From: Heloderma charlesbogerti
Lineage: Eukaryota > Chordata > Lepidosauria > Squamata > Helodermatidae
DNA length: 64,000 nt
Direction: 5' to 3'
Assembly: GCA_026122225.1 (NCBI GenBank)
Contig: JANEZZ010003055.1
Location: 1 to 64,000 of the forward strand
The translations under genes and the position numbers were made by a program. The notes under the pieces were generated by a model, which saw only the letters and a program-made list of their open reading frames with translations, was not told the origin of the DNA and did no database searches. Below are positions 9,141-20,729 of this stretch, piece by piece (position 1 is the first letter of the stretch; the number at the start of each line of letters is the position of its first letter).

Positions 9141-10006
9141 TCCCCCCTGATTTTGACATCGGGGTTGCAGGCCATGGGGAATACCAGGAGAAGAAAATGG
9201 CCCCCAGACTTCCTGAAGTTGCCCACCCCTGGTTTAAAACCTACATAGCTATGATTTGCTAATTGGGCCACCACGTTACAGCCCAGCCCTAATCAAGTTT
9301 ACCTGGAAGTATGGGCCAGCATGTCTATCCAGTAGCATTAAGTGGTAACACTTTCCCTAGGATGTTCCATTTCAGACTGCAAATGGGGGCATTGGATATT
9401 TGAATGCTCATAAAACACCACCCTGCATATTAGCATGTCAGGAAGAAGAGTTCAGCTTGGCTGATACATGTTGTGGGGGGGCACTGTGGTTCAAAGTCAG
9501 TGCTCTTTAGCCCTCTTCAGCTCCTGTAATTCTCTGGCTGCAGTGGCTCGAAGGTGGAGTTTATTCCAAACAGATTATGTAGCAATTAGTTTGAAAGGGC
9601 TGCTTGATCCTTGCCTGTTTTCCTGCTAAAGTGGTAGAATGATAGAATTTTGCATAGCCAATAGAGGCTATTGAGCTGTTGTACCATTAAAATGCTGGCA
9701 TATCCTTTGTATAGATCCACAACATCCCTCTACATTTGACACCACCTTGCAAAGTGAGAGACGTTCAGGTTTGAAAGATTTCCAGGAACTATGCGTCTTT
9801 CTCTTTCCTCCATCACCTTGACTTGCCGCTTCCCTGACTTTTACATCCTTCCATCCCTATGTGTCAGGATCGGGCAGCCTGTGTCTCTCATCTCATCCTG
9901 TTTTCACATTCCCCTCAATCTAATGTCAAAAGCCCTCTGCAACTGTTCAGACCTCTGGCAAGAGTGTTCTTGTTCTGTCTCTCCCACGCCTGCCTACTGG
10001 ATGGGG
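9141..10006. other. Mostly unannotated DNA
   Basis: Bases 9196-9232 match the right end of the CAGGGGTGGGCAA hAT-like family (ending GTTGCCCACCCCTG). No other repeat or gene was recognised. Confidence 0.4.
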
Positions 10007-10074
10007 AGGGAGAGAGAGAGAGAGAGAGAGAGAGGAAGGAAGGAAGGAAGGAAGGAAGGAAGGAAGGAAGGAAG
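10007..10074. repeat. (GA)n-(GGAA)n microsatellite
   Basis: A run of GA repeats passes into about ten GGAA units. All-purine on this strand. Apparent protein frames here are simple-repeat artefacts. Confidence 0.97.
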
Positions 10075-10400
10075 GGTCAGAGACAGAGAAGAGGGGGTAA
10101 CTGAAAGGGTGACTGGCTTTGGTCCCATCTACTACAGTGTCAGACCTGTCCACTGCTGGCATGCACGCTCTGGCAGTTTCCTCCCTTAACATAAAAAGGA
10201 GGATGGGAGAGAGGGGCTTATGAGCTCAAGGGGGTGATTTTAGATTGGCTCAGACATAAGCCAAGCTATATCCTAAGCTCAGTTTATTTTGAAACCACCC
10301 TCAATGTGAGAAGTGTGGCCATGTGCCCTACTTTATCGAGGACTGTCCTTCAAATAGAAGTTATGTTCTGATGGCCCTTCAAATGGGTCAGGGGACATGA

Positions 10401-10760
10401 GAACATAAGAAGAGTCATGCTGGATCAGAACAAGGGTCCATCTAGTCCATCATACTCATGATGGAAAACCATGAGCAGGACATGAGTGCAACAGCACCCT
10501 CCTGCCCACGTTCCCAAGCAACTGTTGTACATAGGCATACTACCTCTGATACTGGAGGTAGCATATAGCCATCCAGACTAGTAGCCATTGATTCTCCTCC
10601 ATGAATTGTCTAATCCCCTCTTAAAGCCATCCACATTGGTGGCCATCACTACATCTTGTGGAAGTGAATTCCATAGTTCAACTATGTGCTGTGTGAAGAA
10701 GTTCCTTTTATCTGTCCTGAATCTCCCACCACACAGAGGACAGTCCTCTATTTGAAGGTG
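10401..10760 (-). mobile_element. CR1 LINE 3' end
   Basis: The plus strand shows GAACATAAGAAGAG, GGATCAGA, CCATCTAGTCCA and, further on, TTAAAGCCATCCA and CTTTTATCTGTCCTGAAT. In reverse these are the 3' end of squamate CR1. Other copies are at 22042, 24013 and 32731. The coding part is absent. Confidence 0.75.
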
Positions 10761-11199
10761 TCCTGTATTTGAAGGGCTGTCCTGTCCAAATCCAGTTTAA
10801 AGATCAAGAGAAGAGAGAGAAGTGGCTATGGCCATCCACACTTACACCTAGACACAGTCAGTGACTTGGATAGGTCACCTAGTGGTCACAGTATCTCCCC
10901 ACGAGGGTGATATATATTGCATTTATATCTATAGTAAGTATTTCTAAATGTGCACCTATACATATAAATTAGCATATGCAAATGTTATACAAGCCAGTGC
11001 CCCCTTTTGCCTACTTTTGGGGTGATGTGTAAGTGGCTGCCCTAGAAGTGAGTCAGAGGATGCTCATTCACCACTAGCATTTTGTTTCCAACACAACTGC
11101 CCAGAAGTCTCTGGGAAGCTCATAGGTAGGGCATGAAGGCAGTTCCCACCCCCACCTCATTGTCTGACACCAGCAACTGGTAATCAGTTGTGTAGTGCC
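10761..11199. other. Unannotated DNA
   Basis: I recognise nothing in this stretch. The first part repeats short CR1-like words such as TCCTCTATTTGAAGG. Confidence 0.4.
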
Positions 11200-11625
11200 T
11201 CTGAACATGAAGTGAGACCAAGATGGTGAGGGGTCTTTGGACCAAGATCAAGAAAGAAAGGTTGAAGGAGCTGAGAATCTTTAGCTCCAAGAAGAGACAA
11301 TTAAGGCATGATATTTCAGCAATCAACAAATATTTGAAGGGCTGCCAGGCAGATGATAGAACAATTTAGTTTCTGTTTCTGCAGTGGCCCAAAACAATGG
11401 ATTCAAGGGAATCTCAACTAAACATTAGGGGAAACTCCTTATGGTATGAGCGCTTGAAAGGAGAACATGCTGCCTCTGAAGTTGATGGACTCCCCTTTAT
11501 TAGATATGATTAAGCAGAGGCCGGATGGCCACCTGTCAAGGATACTCTAGCAGCAAATTTTCCCCATTGGCCAGGGGCTAGACTAAATTACCTTCAGGTC
11601 CATTTCAACACTGATTCTATGGAGA
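11200..11625 (+). mobile_element. CR1 LINE 3' region
   Basis: Landmarks in order are GGTTGAAGGAGCTGAGAATC, CAAATATTTGAAGGGCTG, CTAAACATTAGG, GAGGCCGGATGGCCACCTGTC, and an end with GGTCCATTTCAACACTGATT and CTATGG. This order is that of the CR1 3' portion. It is diverged and non-coding. Confidence 0.7.
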
Positions 11626-12311
11626 GTTCATTTTGCTATCATTGCCTGTTCTCCCAACATTTCTCCAACAAAGATAATATCCCAAGAATAAAATGCACAT
11701 TTTTCTGTGTGGGGTGCATGCATGAAAGGACACATGAATTGCATGTGTGAATGGAGCATCACAGAGTGAGACTACTGATATTGCTTCCACCTCAACTCAC
11801 ATCACCTTCATTGCAATGCTTTTCAGTGGGTTCCCACTTTCAGTTGCTTACCAGTCATCAACTGTATAAGGTGCACCTTCTTGCATCTCTAAATGAGCTA
11901 GCAGAATATTTTCAAACAAAGGTAATGTGCAAAGCAGGAAGTGCAATAAACCATACATTACTGGGGTTAGCATTCCATTGCCATGCTTGGCTAACACTCC
12001 TTAAGCATGATCTCATCCTTCATTCTCAGTAGGCGGCAGAAAACTATATCTCACTGGAAAGACTCTAGGGCCAGAAGATGGCCTAAGAGCAGGAGTCATT
12101 TTGATTTGTTGATCACTTTCTCCTCCAGCCAATAATGCAGGAAGGCAGCAGCAGACATGTGGCCCACCATGAATAATTGTTGTTTCTTCAGGCATCATCC
12201 TCCAGATTGTTTGAATGACGTTGTGCCAATAAAGTAAGACTGGAATGATGTGGTGATTTTCCCTTGAGTGACGGTGGGACTCTAGCCCACAGCAAGTCAT
12301 GAACATAGGAC
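11626..12311. other. Unannotated DNA
   Basis: No gene or repeat could be recognised with confidence in this stretch. Confidence 0.4.
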
Positions 12312-13440
12312 TAGCACTGTGCCTTCATTTCTACAATTAATGAAAAACAAAACAAATGTGCTCCCATTCATTTCTATTTCATTTCTATGGGAAATGAAAT
12401 TAAATGGAAACTAGCTGGAAAAATGCATGAAGCACCTTTCATTTTGTTTCTCCCATTCATTCTTATTACTTTCATTATTTTTCCCCCATAGGAGGTATCC
12501 CTGAAACTGAGAAGAGGCATGGCATTGCACCAATTAACAAACTGATACATTCCTGAAACATTCTATAGGGAGGAGATGCCATTTTAGAAAGCTCTAAAAG
12601 TAACAAGGCATGAAAACTGTCCAACCTGAAGCATGAAAACTTTAGTTCAATATCTGCACAAAAGTATCTGAAGCTAGGGATGGCACAGGTGCCCAAGTCA
12701 GTCCGAGAATTTGGTAGACATGCTCCTGCCCGCACCCCTGAACCCTGCTTGCCAAGCCCCTGACCCTGCTTGCCCCCTGCCTATGCTCGGCAAATGGCCT
12801 GCACTCACCCCAGCAGCTTTGTCAAGCTTTGTGGTTGCCATTTTCTGAGAAATAAAATGGTGATTGCAAAAATGCACATTTTTGTGAATGCGCATATCCA
12901 CGTATGCAAAAATGTGTATTTTGCAAATGTGCATACTTGTGTATGCACAAAATGCGTATTTTATGAAAAAATGCACAGTTTCATACACACACTAATGTGT
13001 GCCTTTGCAAAAATGTGCATTTCACACATGAGAATATGAACATTCACAAAAATGCGCATTTTCGCACATACAAAAACATGCGCATTTTTGAGATCACCGT
13101 TTTATTTTTTTTAGAAATGGTGACTGCAGAGCTCAACAAGGCCAATGGGGTGAGTGTGGGCTGCTTGATGAGAGTGGGAGGGGCTTGGCTTGAGCACAGT
13201 TCGGGGACCAGCAAGCAGGGGCAAAGGCTGGGCAGGAGTCCAGAGAACCTGGACGGGGGTGAGTTCACACATCCCTATCTGAAGCACTGCATTGTTACCC
13301 TTAGCGAACTGATACATTCAGGGATCATTCTCTAGTGAGGGGGGATTTTGCTCTGAAAGTAACAAAACACAAAAACTGTCTGATCCAAAACATAAAGAAA
13401 TGGGAAGCTTAGGGGTGTCATTCCTATTTAATTGTTTATA
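12312..13440. mobile_element. Older AT-rich element split by a nested hAT-like copy
   Basis: This DNA begins TAGCACTGTGCC, like a family T end, and is split by the insert at 12675-13277. About 100 bp just before the insert (12538-12640) is repeated, diverged, after it (13308-13405): both hold AACTGATACATTC, AAAGTAACAA and AAAACTGTC. The two are direct repeats belonging to the old element rather than to the insert. Limits are approximate. Confidence 0.45.
12675..13277. mobile_element. hAT-like element with TGCAAAAATG core (family I)
   Basis: It starts TAGGGATGGCACAGG and ends TTCACACATCCCTA, with TCTGAAGC repeated exactly at 12667-12674 and 13278-13285. The ends are GC-rich and hold outward donor-like GGTGAGTG motifs (near 12785 on minus, 13149 on plus). 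The core is AT-rich, built of repeated palindromic words such as GCAAAAATGTGCAT and GCGCATTTT. Similar elements are at 13459-13848, 17076-17409, 21131-21662 and 31146-31545. Frames here are not genes. Confidence 0.88.
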
Positions 13441-13458
13441 AAATCAGGGACCATTTGC

Positions 13459-13848
13459 TAGGGATGGACAGTCACCCCCCTCTCTGGGTTCTTCAGGCAC
13501 CCGCCCAGCCCCTGCCCCCATTTGTGCATCCTCTAGACTGGCTCTTGACCTCCCCCATGCTTGCTGAGCCACCCACACTCCCCTTGGCCCCATATTTATG
13601 CCTGTAATCTTGTGTATATGGGCAATTCATGGTGCCATTTGGTGTATAGCTCTATGTGCCTGTATTCTCATTCGCCCTGTTGTTGTTGTGGGTTTTTGTA
13701 AAATGGCAGTTGTGACACTGGAGGATGGGGCCCAGGTGAGTGTGGGTGGCTCGGTGAGTGCAAGGGGAGGGGGTTGAGCAGGGGCAGGAGCTCAGCAGAG
13801 GAAGTCCTCCTTACTCCCTGACCAAATGGGATGCCCACACTATCCCTA
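13459..13848. mobile_element. hAT-like element, family I relative
   Basis: It starts TAGGGATGGACAGTCACC and ends CACACTATCCCTA. CCATTTGC (13451-13458) and CCCTTTGC (13849-13856) differ by one base. A donor-like CAGGTGAGTG faces right near 13733. The core has lost most of the TGCAAAAATG repeats. Confidence 0.78.
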
Positions 13849-14000
13849 CCCTTTGCCCAATCTATCTCAAACCGGGATCTGATGTTTTAAGGCAGCAAAA
13901 CATCTGTAAATTTCATGTCATTTGGATAGAAAACACCAATGTTATAGGCATCAGAAGCCAAGCTTGGGTCTCCACTGTAATAACTGGGGTGGGTGGGTAT

Positions 14001-15120
14001 TGTCCAGCTTCCCTTACCCACCAGTGCACATTCTCAGGCAATGTGACACTAGACACCCAAATCAGTGAGATTTCTTTATTGCAAGAAATCCCATGGCAAA
14101 AGCTTAATGGTTACACTCTTCAGAAATCATATAGCTGATGGTCAGTAGCTATAGGCTCTATGCAATTCCAGAACAGTCCAAATCTAAACAACACTACTAT
14201 TGTGACTGAGATCCTTATTAACGTGGTTTCCCCATTGCCATCTCCACAGTTCTGAACAAAAGGGAAGGGACTCTGGATGCCTGGCATACCTAACCCAGGC
14301 AATCCTTACACAGGGTTTCAAACCCAGGCAAGGAATGGGAATTATTCCTGGAATGACCCCCTCTGGCAATCAAGGGATACTTTCTTGAAAGGCCTAAACA
14401 AAGCCCCACCCATAGAGAGTCCAACTTTGAATCTTTTGTTGATAACTCCAGGCTACATGGTCGAGGCCTGTCAAGATAAAGGCATGTAGGGAGTTCTGTG
14501 CCACTGCTTTTGCACTGGTAACTCCACTCTGCATGTGTCCAGGCACAGGAAAGTCCAGAAGTCATTGATCAAACCCAGCCTGAGCTGGGTACACTGAGCT
14601 GATGACAAAGACACACAATCCACAGCAAACAAGAGTTCAAGTCTATGAAAAGCCTCACAGTACTTTTCATGGCAAGTCTTTAGCAATCCAAAGTTCCAAG
14701 TAAGGGAGAGTCCCTGTGCAGAGTGCCTCCAAAAGCCCAGACGAGGATGGATCCAAACAGAGAAGGCTTCGGACAATGAAAATGAGATATTCCTAGCAAA
14801 GGCTCTTCGCCTTTGCATCTGCTTAAAAGGGAAAGTGTGACTGTAAGACACCCCTCCAAAATCCCTTGACAGAGAAGAGCCTTTAGCCTTTCAGCAGGGC
14901 CCCTGTCTAAACAGAGCATCACTGCTCAGCCCTCCAGCAGAGATGCTTCAGCCTGGGTGACCGATCTGCAAATCCCGCCCCACCTCTGTCAGGTTCTCAC
15001 AGACAGCTTCCAGCTTCCCTGCCTGCCAAGGCCAGACCAGCAGGTGGACAGGGAGTTGGGTGAGTCCCCCAGCTCTGCTCTGGGAACACTGACAGAGAGA
15101 ATCTCAAACAGATTCTGACA
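14001..15120 (-). mobile_element. Possible long LTR
   Basis: On the minus strand the stretch starts TGTCAGAATCTG and ends AGCTGGACA. It has a CAATAAAG-type signal near 14075, about 80 bp before its 3' end, as in an LTR. No matching short duplication was found at the edges (GGTAT and TTCTA), so the limits or the identity may be wrong. No protein domains were recognised. Confidence 0.4.
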
Positions 15121-15463
15121 TTCTAGAAGCTGAATAGGCCCAAGCCCTTCCAGGCTACTTCTAATCAAATCTTAGCTATGACCTACAAGGCCCACTTCAG
15201 TGCTGAAGCCGGGCCTGACAGGTATGAGAAAAGAAAAGAAGAAAATTACAAAGGAAATGATATTGAAAGAGAAGCAAACAAAACAAACGAGATTCTAACA
15301 GATGGAAAGCAAAACAAATGGGGCTCCCAGAAACAAAATGAAAAGCTAGATGATGACAATGATGATGATATAGTGCAAACTATGACCTGGTACTCATGGG
15401 ATCGCAAGTAGGGATTTAACCTGGGTGCCACCATTCAACCTTCTGATTACTTACAATCAGAAG
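15121..15463. other. Unannotated, purine-rich DNA
   Basis: This is a purine-rich, AAAACAAA and GATGAT-containing stretch without a recognised gene or repeat. Confidence 0.4.
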
Positions 15464-15961
15464 CATGAGTGGAGGAGAATTCCGCCACGGACTCCAATGA
15501 GGCCGGATTCTTTAGAATCTGCCCCCCCTGGAGTCCATGATGGAATGGACCATTCCCCTGGTCACCCTGTGAACTTTGTCCCCGACAGACCCTACCTGGC
15601 ACCGGCCGGGTCCGTCCACTGGGTCCACAGCCGTCCACTGCCGGTCTGCGGATGCAAATGGTGTCCAGCGTAGCGGATGCCATTTGCGTCCCTGCTCTTT
15701 TCGTGATAGGCTATGTAAATATTTACATAGCCTATCACAGCAAAGAGCAGGGATGCAAATGGCATCCGCTACGCCAGATGCCATTTGTGTCCACAGACCA
15801 GCAGTGGACGGAAGTCCAGCTGCGGATGGGCCCAGCCGGCAGCTCCACAGACTCGCCACAGAGTGGAGCCAGCCGGGGAGGATTCCAGGGGGAGGAATGG
15901 ATCACCTCCCCCCCCTGCTGACCCCCCAGGCAGACCGGTGAGTGGGGTTCGTACACCCCTA
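15464..15961. mobile_element. Palindromic hAT-like element, family C relative
   Basis: The left end, CATGAGTGGAGGAGAATTCC, aligns without gaps to TAGGGATGGCGGAGAATTC of related copies. The right end is TTCGTACACCCCTA. Flanks ATCAGAAG and ATGACAAG differ at two bases. It holds one GATAGGCTATGTAAA hairpin with the GCAAAGAGCAGGG module of family C. CCTACCTGGC on the left (minus) and CCGGTGAGTGG on the right are outward donor-like motifs. Confidence 0.75.
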
Positions 15962-15969
15962 ATGACAAG

Positions 15970-16390
15970 TTGCTAGTCCCTCTACACATTTCAACTGGAA
16001 ACATGTCTGTATACCTATAGGACTGGCTCTAAAACACATTCTTGGATTAAAGTCAGAAGATGCTTTTGGCCATCCCCACTTTGTTTCATAATTAGAAGAC
16101 AAATCAAGGAATTGTGTGACTAAGTTGAGCATTTTCTTCTCCAGTGTATTATAGACTTCATTTCTAGCAACCTAAGTATTTATTTCATGCTCAATCTGTT
16201 TTACTGTATATGTACTTAGATATTGAATTTTATTTATTTTGCTTTGTTGTGTATACTATCATAGTATGATTTAAGAGAGTTGTAGCCCCCCTTCTATGCA
16301 TATAGAATAACCATACTCCTCTAGCTAAATTCCTAGTTTCCAGTATCAAACTTTCAGGAGCCCATACAATCTGGCACTTAGTTTTTCTAG
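15970..16390. other. Unannotated AT-rich DNA
   Basis: I recognise no gene or repeat in this stretch. Confidence 0.4.
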
Positions 16391-16471
16391 CTCAGGATTC
16401 TTGAGTCCAGCATAGCAGCATTTAGAAAGAAGTCATAGGGCTGACTTATCAGTTCTGCTCTCTCCCACATT

Positions 16472-16509
16472 GAATAATAATAACAACAACAACAACAACA
16501 ACAACAACA
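16472..16509. repeat. (AAT)n-(AAC)n microsatellite
   Basis: Short runs of AAT and then AAC triplets. Confidence 0.95.
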
Positions 16510-16721
16510 GCCAAGTTCTTTCTATCCTGACTGTGAAGAACTTTGTGAATTTCAGTAAATCCATATCAAAACAGAACTGAAACAAAACAAAATTCTCCCT
16601 GAATCTGAACCATCATGGAGAATGCCATGATGTGCCTGCCTGCTATATAACTGTTAAAGATGAAGAACCTGTCAGAAAAAAAGAGCTGACAATCCCAATT
16701 AAGTGCTAACTAGTTGAATAC

Positions 16722-17464
16722 TAGAGATATATGAGAAATTTGTTTCTGTTTATTTTACATAAGGATTTAACAGACCTGAATGCAATCTGCAACTGAAATC
16801 CATACATTTCCAAATGTGCAATGTGATCACTGGACCCTCCAAAAAATGCATCCAACAGCATGCGTACATTTGAAAAATGCACATGAAAAAATTTGTACTT
16901 TTTGAAAAATGCACACAAATATGCTTTAATCAATGGCAGGAGAATATGTATATTTCAGAAATGTGCACAATTGAGGTGTACATTTGGAAAAAAATATGCA
17001 TGGATTTTCATGCAAAAAGATACCAAGCTCACAATCTGATATGGACTCGAGTTGGAATTACATTCAAGTTGGAGTTAGGGATGTTGCGGGAGTCTGAGAA
17101 GGGGATGGAGTGTGGTGGACTCTCCTCCCCCCACCGCTTGGCCTCACGGACCCTGCTCACCAAGCTGCCACACACTTACCAGGCCTGTTGGCCAAGCCCC
17201 TTTATGGCCACTATTTATGCAACATTACTTTTATAGAAAAAACCAAGCCACTATTTTTTCACAAAATGGCAGCTTGCTAAAGGGACAGGCAGCCACCAGG
17301 CACTCACCAGGCTGTCCAGCTTCTTGTGCAGCACAACGAGTAGGGGCTGGTGGTGGCGGTTTGGCCAGCGCTCGACAAGGACAGACTGCAGTGACTCCAT
17401 CCATCCCTAATTGGAGTTTGATGAAATTCAGCAAGCTCACATTTTGCTGATTCACAGATCCCTA
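16722..17464. mobile_element. hAT-like element of family A type, with nested copy
   Basis: It starts TAGAGATATATGAGAAATTTG and ends TTCACAGATCCCTA; TTGAATAC is repeated exactly at 16714-16721 and 17465-17472. It lies opposite in orientation to 334-1651, which shares GCTGATTCACA at its end. Without the insert at 17076-17409 it is about 400 bp. Confidence 0.86.
17076..17409. mobile_element. hAT-like element, family I relative, nested
   Basis: It begins TAGGGATGTTGCGGGAGTC and ends CCATCCATCCCTA. GTTGGAGT (17068-17075) and ATTGGAGT (17410-17417) differ by one base. The ends contain ACTTACCAGG (near 17175) and CACTCACCAGG (near 17290), both donor-like on the minus strand. An AAAATGGC block lies in the core. 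Confidence 0.82.
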
Positions 17465-17882
17465 TTGAATACACAAGAATTGCAACCCAGCCCAGACAAA
17501 GTTCTCGAAGTTTTGGGCCTAGATGAATGAATCTGTCATTTTCAGTTTCTCCCACACTGGAACTTTCAAATCTCAAAATTTGTCCTGAATATGGGCAATT
17601 TTGGGATTTTTGGTAAATTCTTATCAAATCCTAAATGGAGCAAAAATTCTTACCCTCCCTAGTGGGCAACTGTATGGGGGCCATTGGTATTTGAAGGACT
17701 CATCAAGCTATACCTGGGATGCGACCAAGTGCAATTTCTAATCTATCCTATCTATTGCCCCAGATAGTGGCTCCAAAAGCTCCAATACACCTGCAGGATG
17801 GTAGAGTAAAAGCTACAGAAATCAGAGTTTTCTTGCTTGCAAGGCTCTGGTCCATGACTCAGGCCCACTGAATGTTTCTAAT

Positions 17883-19103
17883 TAGTGTTGTGTTGAAAAT
17901 GTCTTCCACATGTTTTTGTTTTGTTTTGTTTTGTCAACCATTCTTAATCAATTTGATAGGGGGGGAAATGCTTTTGAAAAGAAATTCACAGGAGAATATA
18001 ATTTTGGAGAACTTCTCATGGGTTGGGTTTGGGGTTCTTGTGAGATACTTGTGAAATACCTTACTTATGAGATAGCTGAGCAGTGTGTATAAGTGTACAA
18101 TCATCTGTCTGGCAGCCGGTAGCTTCCTTGGTTTCCTGCACATCATTTAAAGCCCAGGGGAAGACATCATGAGGTAATTTCACACATAGGACCTTTTCAG
18201 ATCATGAAGCACCCACTACAGGCATATGAGAATGTCATTTTTTGCATGCTGCGAAACATTTGAGCATGCTGTTTTCAAAGCCCTGAACATTATCACAAGT
18301 GTGAGCATGTGTCCACCAAAAATGTTCATAAATTGTTGGACATATGCTCACGTTCAATTTGTGCAACATTCCCAGTTGCATGTTGTGCATATGTCCTAAT
18401 TTGGGCAAATTTCCCTGTAGACTGAATCCGCCCCACTTTAGTCTGTGGAGGAACATTGCACAAATTAGGAAAGTTGCACAGATTTAGGGAAATTTGCACA
18501 AATCTCCCATTCAATTGCTGCTCCATGTCAGCAATTTTCCCATTCACACAGAGCGAGCAGTGATCTCAAACATGGACAGGGACGGGACGAGCAGTGGGAC
18601 GATATTCAGAGAATCCCAGTGGTCTTGAACATTTGGCGTTCACCCATCCCTAGTACCCACAGCACCCATGACCACCTTTGCAGTGGATTGGTAAGCTCAA
18701 GAACACCACCAAACAAAATTGAAAATGATATATAAAGTATGCTGTGAGAAGGCATTTTTCTCAGAAAAGCTGTGACATGCTTTTCTTTACTTACCCCCCC
18801 CACACACACACACACTTTAAATGCTACTTTGAGGAATTTTCTTCGAATTTCTTCACCATTATTTTTGCTGGCTGCCTTTCCTCTCCCCACATGCCATAAT
18901 GCCCAGAACAATGCTAGTCATGGGACATTGTGGGGGATGCAAAATAGGGGATAGGATATCAACTCAAGTGCTGCTGTTGACACTTACAGTTAGGATTTTT
19001 TCCCCTCCCACTGGAGAAATTCAGTGAAATTGTCTCCCCAATTTCTCAGCCCACAAATAGGGTGGAGAATTTCAAGAAGCTATGTGCACACAGCTCCACT
19101 CAT
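17883..19103 (-). mobile_element. Broken family T copy
   Basis: On the plus strand the left edge TAGTGTTGTGTTGAAAATG and the right edge CATAGCTTCTTGAAATTC (read in reverse) match the two ends of 4912-7378. The middle (18185-18960) holds other DNA, including a stretch ending CACCCATCCCTA at 18652 that looks like another hAT-like end. No duplication was recovered. Confidence 0.55.
18800..18815. repeat. (CA)n microsatellite
   Basis: Short CA run following a C tract. Confidence 0.9.
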
Positions 19104-19716
19104 ATCATGGGTTCATAAAAACCTAGAGCTAATTCTCATTACTCGTTCATTTTATACTTGTTTCTAAACGCCCTGTAATAATTTTGACTCCATCTGAGAT
19201 CAGAGGATTCCCATAGTGTACAGCTTAGAGTGTCACTATTCAAATGATCTCTTTTTTAAAGAACACACACACACACACACACTAACCCAGATGAACATAA
19301 AATTATCCAGAATCCAGATGTTTGCTCTTTTAATATCTGTAGCTCATCTGATAATGCTATTGTGAATTAATGGCCTGTTTATACCTTTAACTTCCATCTT
19401 AATGACATATATTTTTCCATGGGAAAAATAAAAGCTGCTGTAATTATATCACGTAAGTGCAGGATTTTATTGCTGCTTAAGTCATCCAACAAGCAGTTTC
19501 GATTAATTTATCCAGGCAAATATTCTGGTGGTGCTTTCTCTCCTTTTTAATACTAAAACAGCATGCTGGCTGCTATTAAGCTGTCCACATTGCTGAAAGT
19601 TAGCAGATGAGGACAGATTTTCAAGAGAGTATCGTCCGATGTCCCCACAAACTCATGATGAGGTTTGCAAAGAAACTTGGCTGCCCATGTGTTTCAGTGA
19701 CAGGTGTTAATTCTAA
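19104..19716. other. AT-rich DNA, possible conserved noncoding element
   Basis: A (CA)n run lies at 19263-19282. From about 19370 to 19620 the sequence has no repeat signature and is rich in TTAAT and TAATTA-like words and long AT blocks typical of vertebrate conserved noncoding DNA. That reading is a guess from texture. Confidence 0.3.
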
Positions 19717-20000
19717 TGCTGTGCCGGAAATTTCTCCAACTTTTTTAAAAAGCCATTCGCAATCAATTTGATAGAAATTACTTTTGAAAAGAAATTAATT
19801 GGTGAAGAAAATTTCAGATAAATTCTCATGGTTTGGATTTGGATTGCTTATGCGTAACTTACTGAGTAGGTGGCCAAAAGCATGTACATTAGTTTTTTCA
19901 CGTACAGTCATCTCTCCAGCAGCCTGTAGCCTCCTCAGCTTCACAAACTTCAATTAAAGCTCAGGGGAAGACATCATGAGGTAATTTAATCCATAGAGAT
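19717..20000 (-). mobile_element. Family T end fragment
   Basis: Starting TAATGCTGTGCCGG, this stretch matches 17883-18170 through landmarks CAATTTGATAG, CTTTTGAAAAGAAATT, CAGCAGCCTGTAGC and GGGGAAGACATCATGAGG. Confidence 0.65.
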
Positions 20001-20059
20001 GGCTTGCTGCCCCCAGAAACATATGGAATCCAACACCCGAGGGGATTTTCCAGTAGCCA

Positions 20060-20530
20060 GAACTGGCAATTCCGTCAAGGCCCTTGCTGGTGAAGTGTGA
20101 CAACCATTGACACAATCACCCCCGAGTGATGGCATTGTGTTTGGCATTGCCGAGCTCAGAAGGATCCCTGGTTTACTGGGGAGCTCTGAACAGTGAAACA
20201 GGTCAGAGAAGATGGCTGGAGCATAAGGGGCATAAGCATCCTCATGAAGGTGATTGAGCCATGCATGAGTGTCTAATTGCACCTACTGCATGGCAGTGAA
20301 GGCAGCAAAGAAGGCTTACGTTTCCACCTCCATTGCATCCTCGAGTAGCTGTCCAGCTGAGCCTTTCTGAGTGGTTCAGGGGTTGCTTTCATCAAGCCAA
20401 GTGAATCCAGTACAGAAACCCTTGGAGACCTGCTGTGATGAGTTTGCAAGTCACTTCAAGGATAAAATTGTTCATCTTTATGCTGACTTGGACACTGCTA
20501 TTGATGCAGTGTCTGTTGAGGTGTCCAGTG
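20060..20530 (+). mobile_element. L2-type LINE ORF2 fragment
   Basis: Plus-strand translation gives pieces such as a PWF.GEL segment near 20170, and PVQKPLETCCDEFASHFKDK near 20410-20470. These resemble the region between the endonuclease and reverse transcriptase of L2-clade LINEs. Reading frames shift and the copy is dead. It is cut off by unrelated DNA before the hAT-like fragment at 20730. Confidence 0.5.
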
Positions 20531-20729
20531 CATCATTTTTGTATTTTCTTCTCAGTAAGGAGGATCCAGAAACCAGGTTTGGATGTAAACAGAACTTCAC
20601 TTTATTTCTAAACCATACATTTCTATCTGTTTCCCCCCCCCCCCATCTTCCTTCCTCTCCTTTCTCTCTCCTCCTTCCTTTATCCTCCTCCTGGGACCCT
20701 CTAGAGACAAACTTCTTAATGTTTGTTTG

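Larger units (their letters stand above)
16391..17645. mobile_element. Unnamed interspersed repeat, copy 1, split by an insertion
   Basis: The sequence before 16722 (CAAGTTCTTTCTATCCTGAC, GAACTGAAACAAAAC, GATGAAGAACCTGTCAG) and after 17465 (GAATCTGTCATTTTCAG, GGTAAATTCTTATCAA) recurs in the same order at 29211-29640 and 57737-58165. The insert at 16722-17464 splits it. Family identity is not known to me; limits are approximate. Confidence 0.5.

Noticed and set aside
9791..10189. A 132-codon frame with RERERERE and GRKEGRKE runs
   Set aside because: It is a translation of the (GA)n-(GGAA)n microsatellite.
12770..13335. Cys, His and Met-rich frames in family I cores
   Set aside because: They are translations of repeated TGCAAAAATGTGCAT words; similar false frames occur in each relative at shifted positions.
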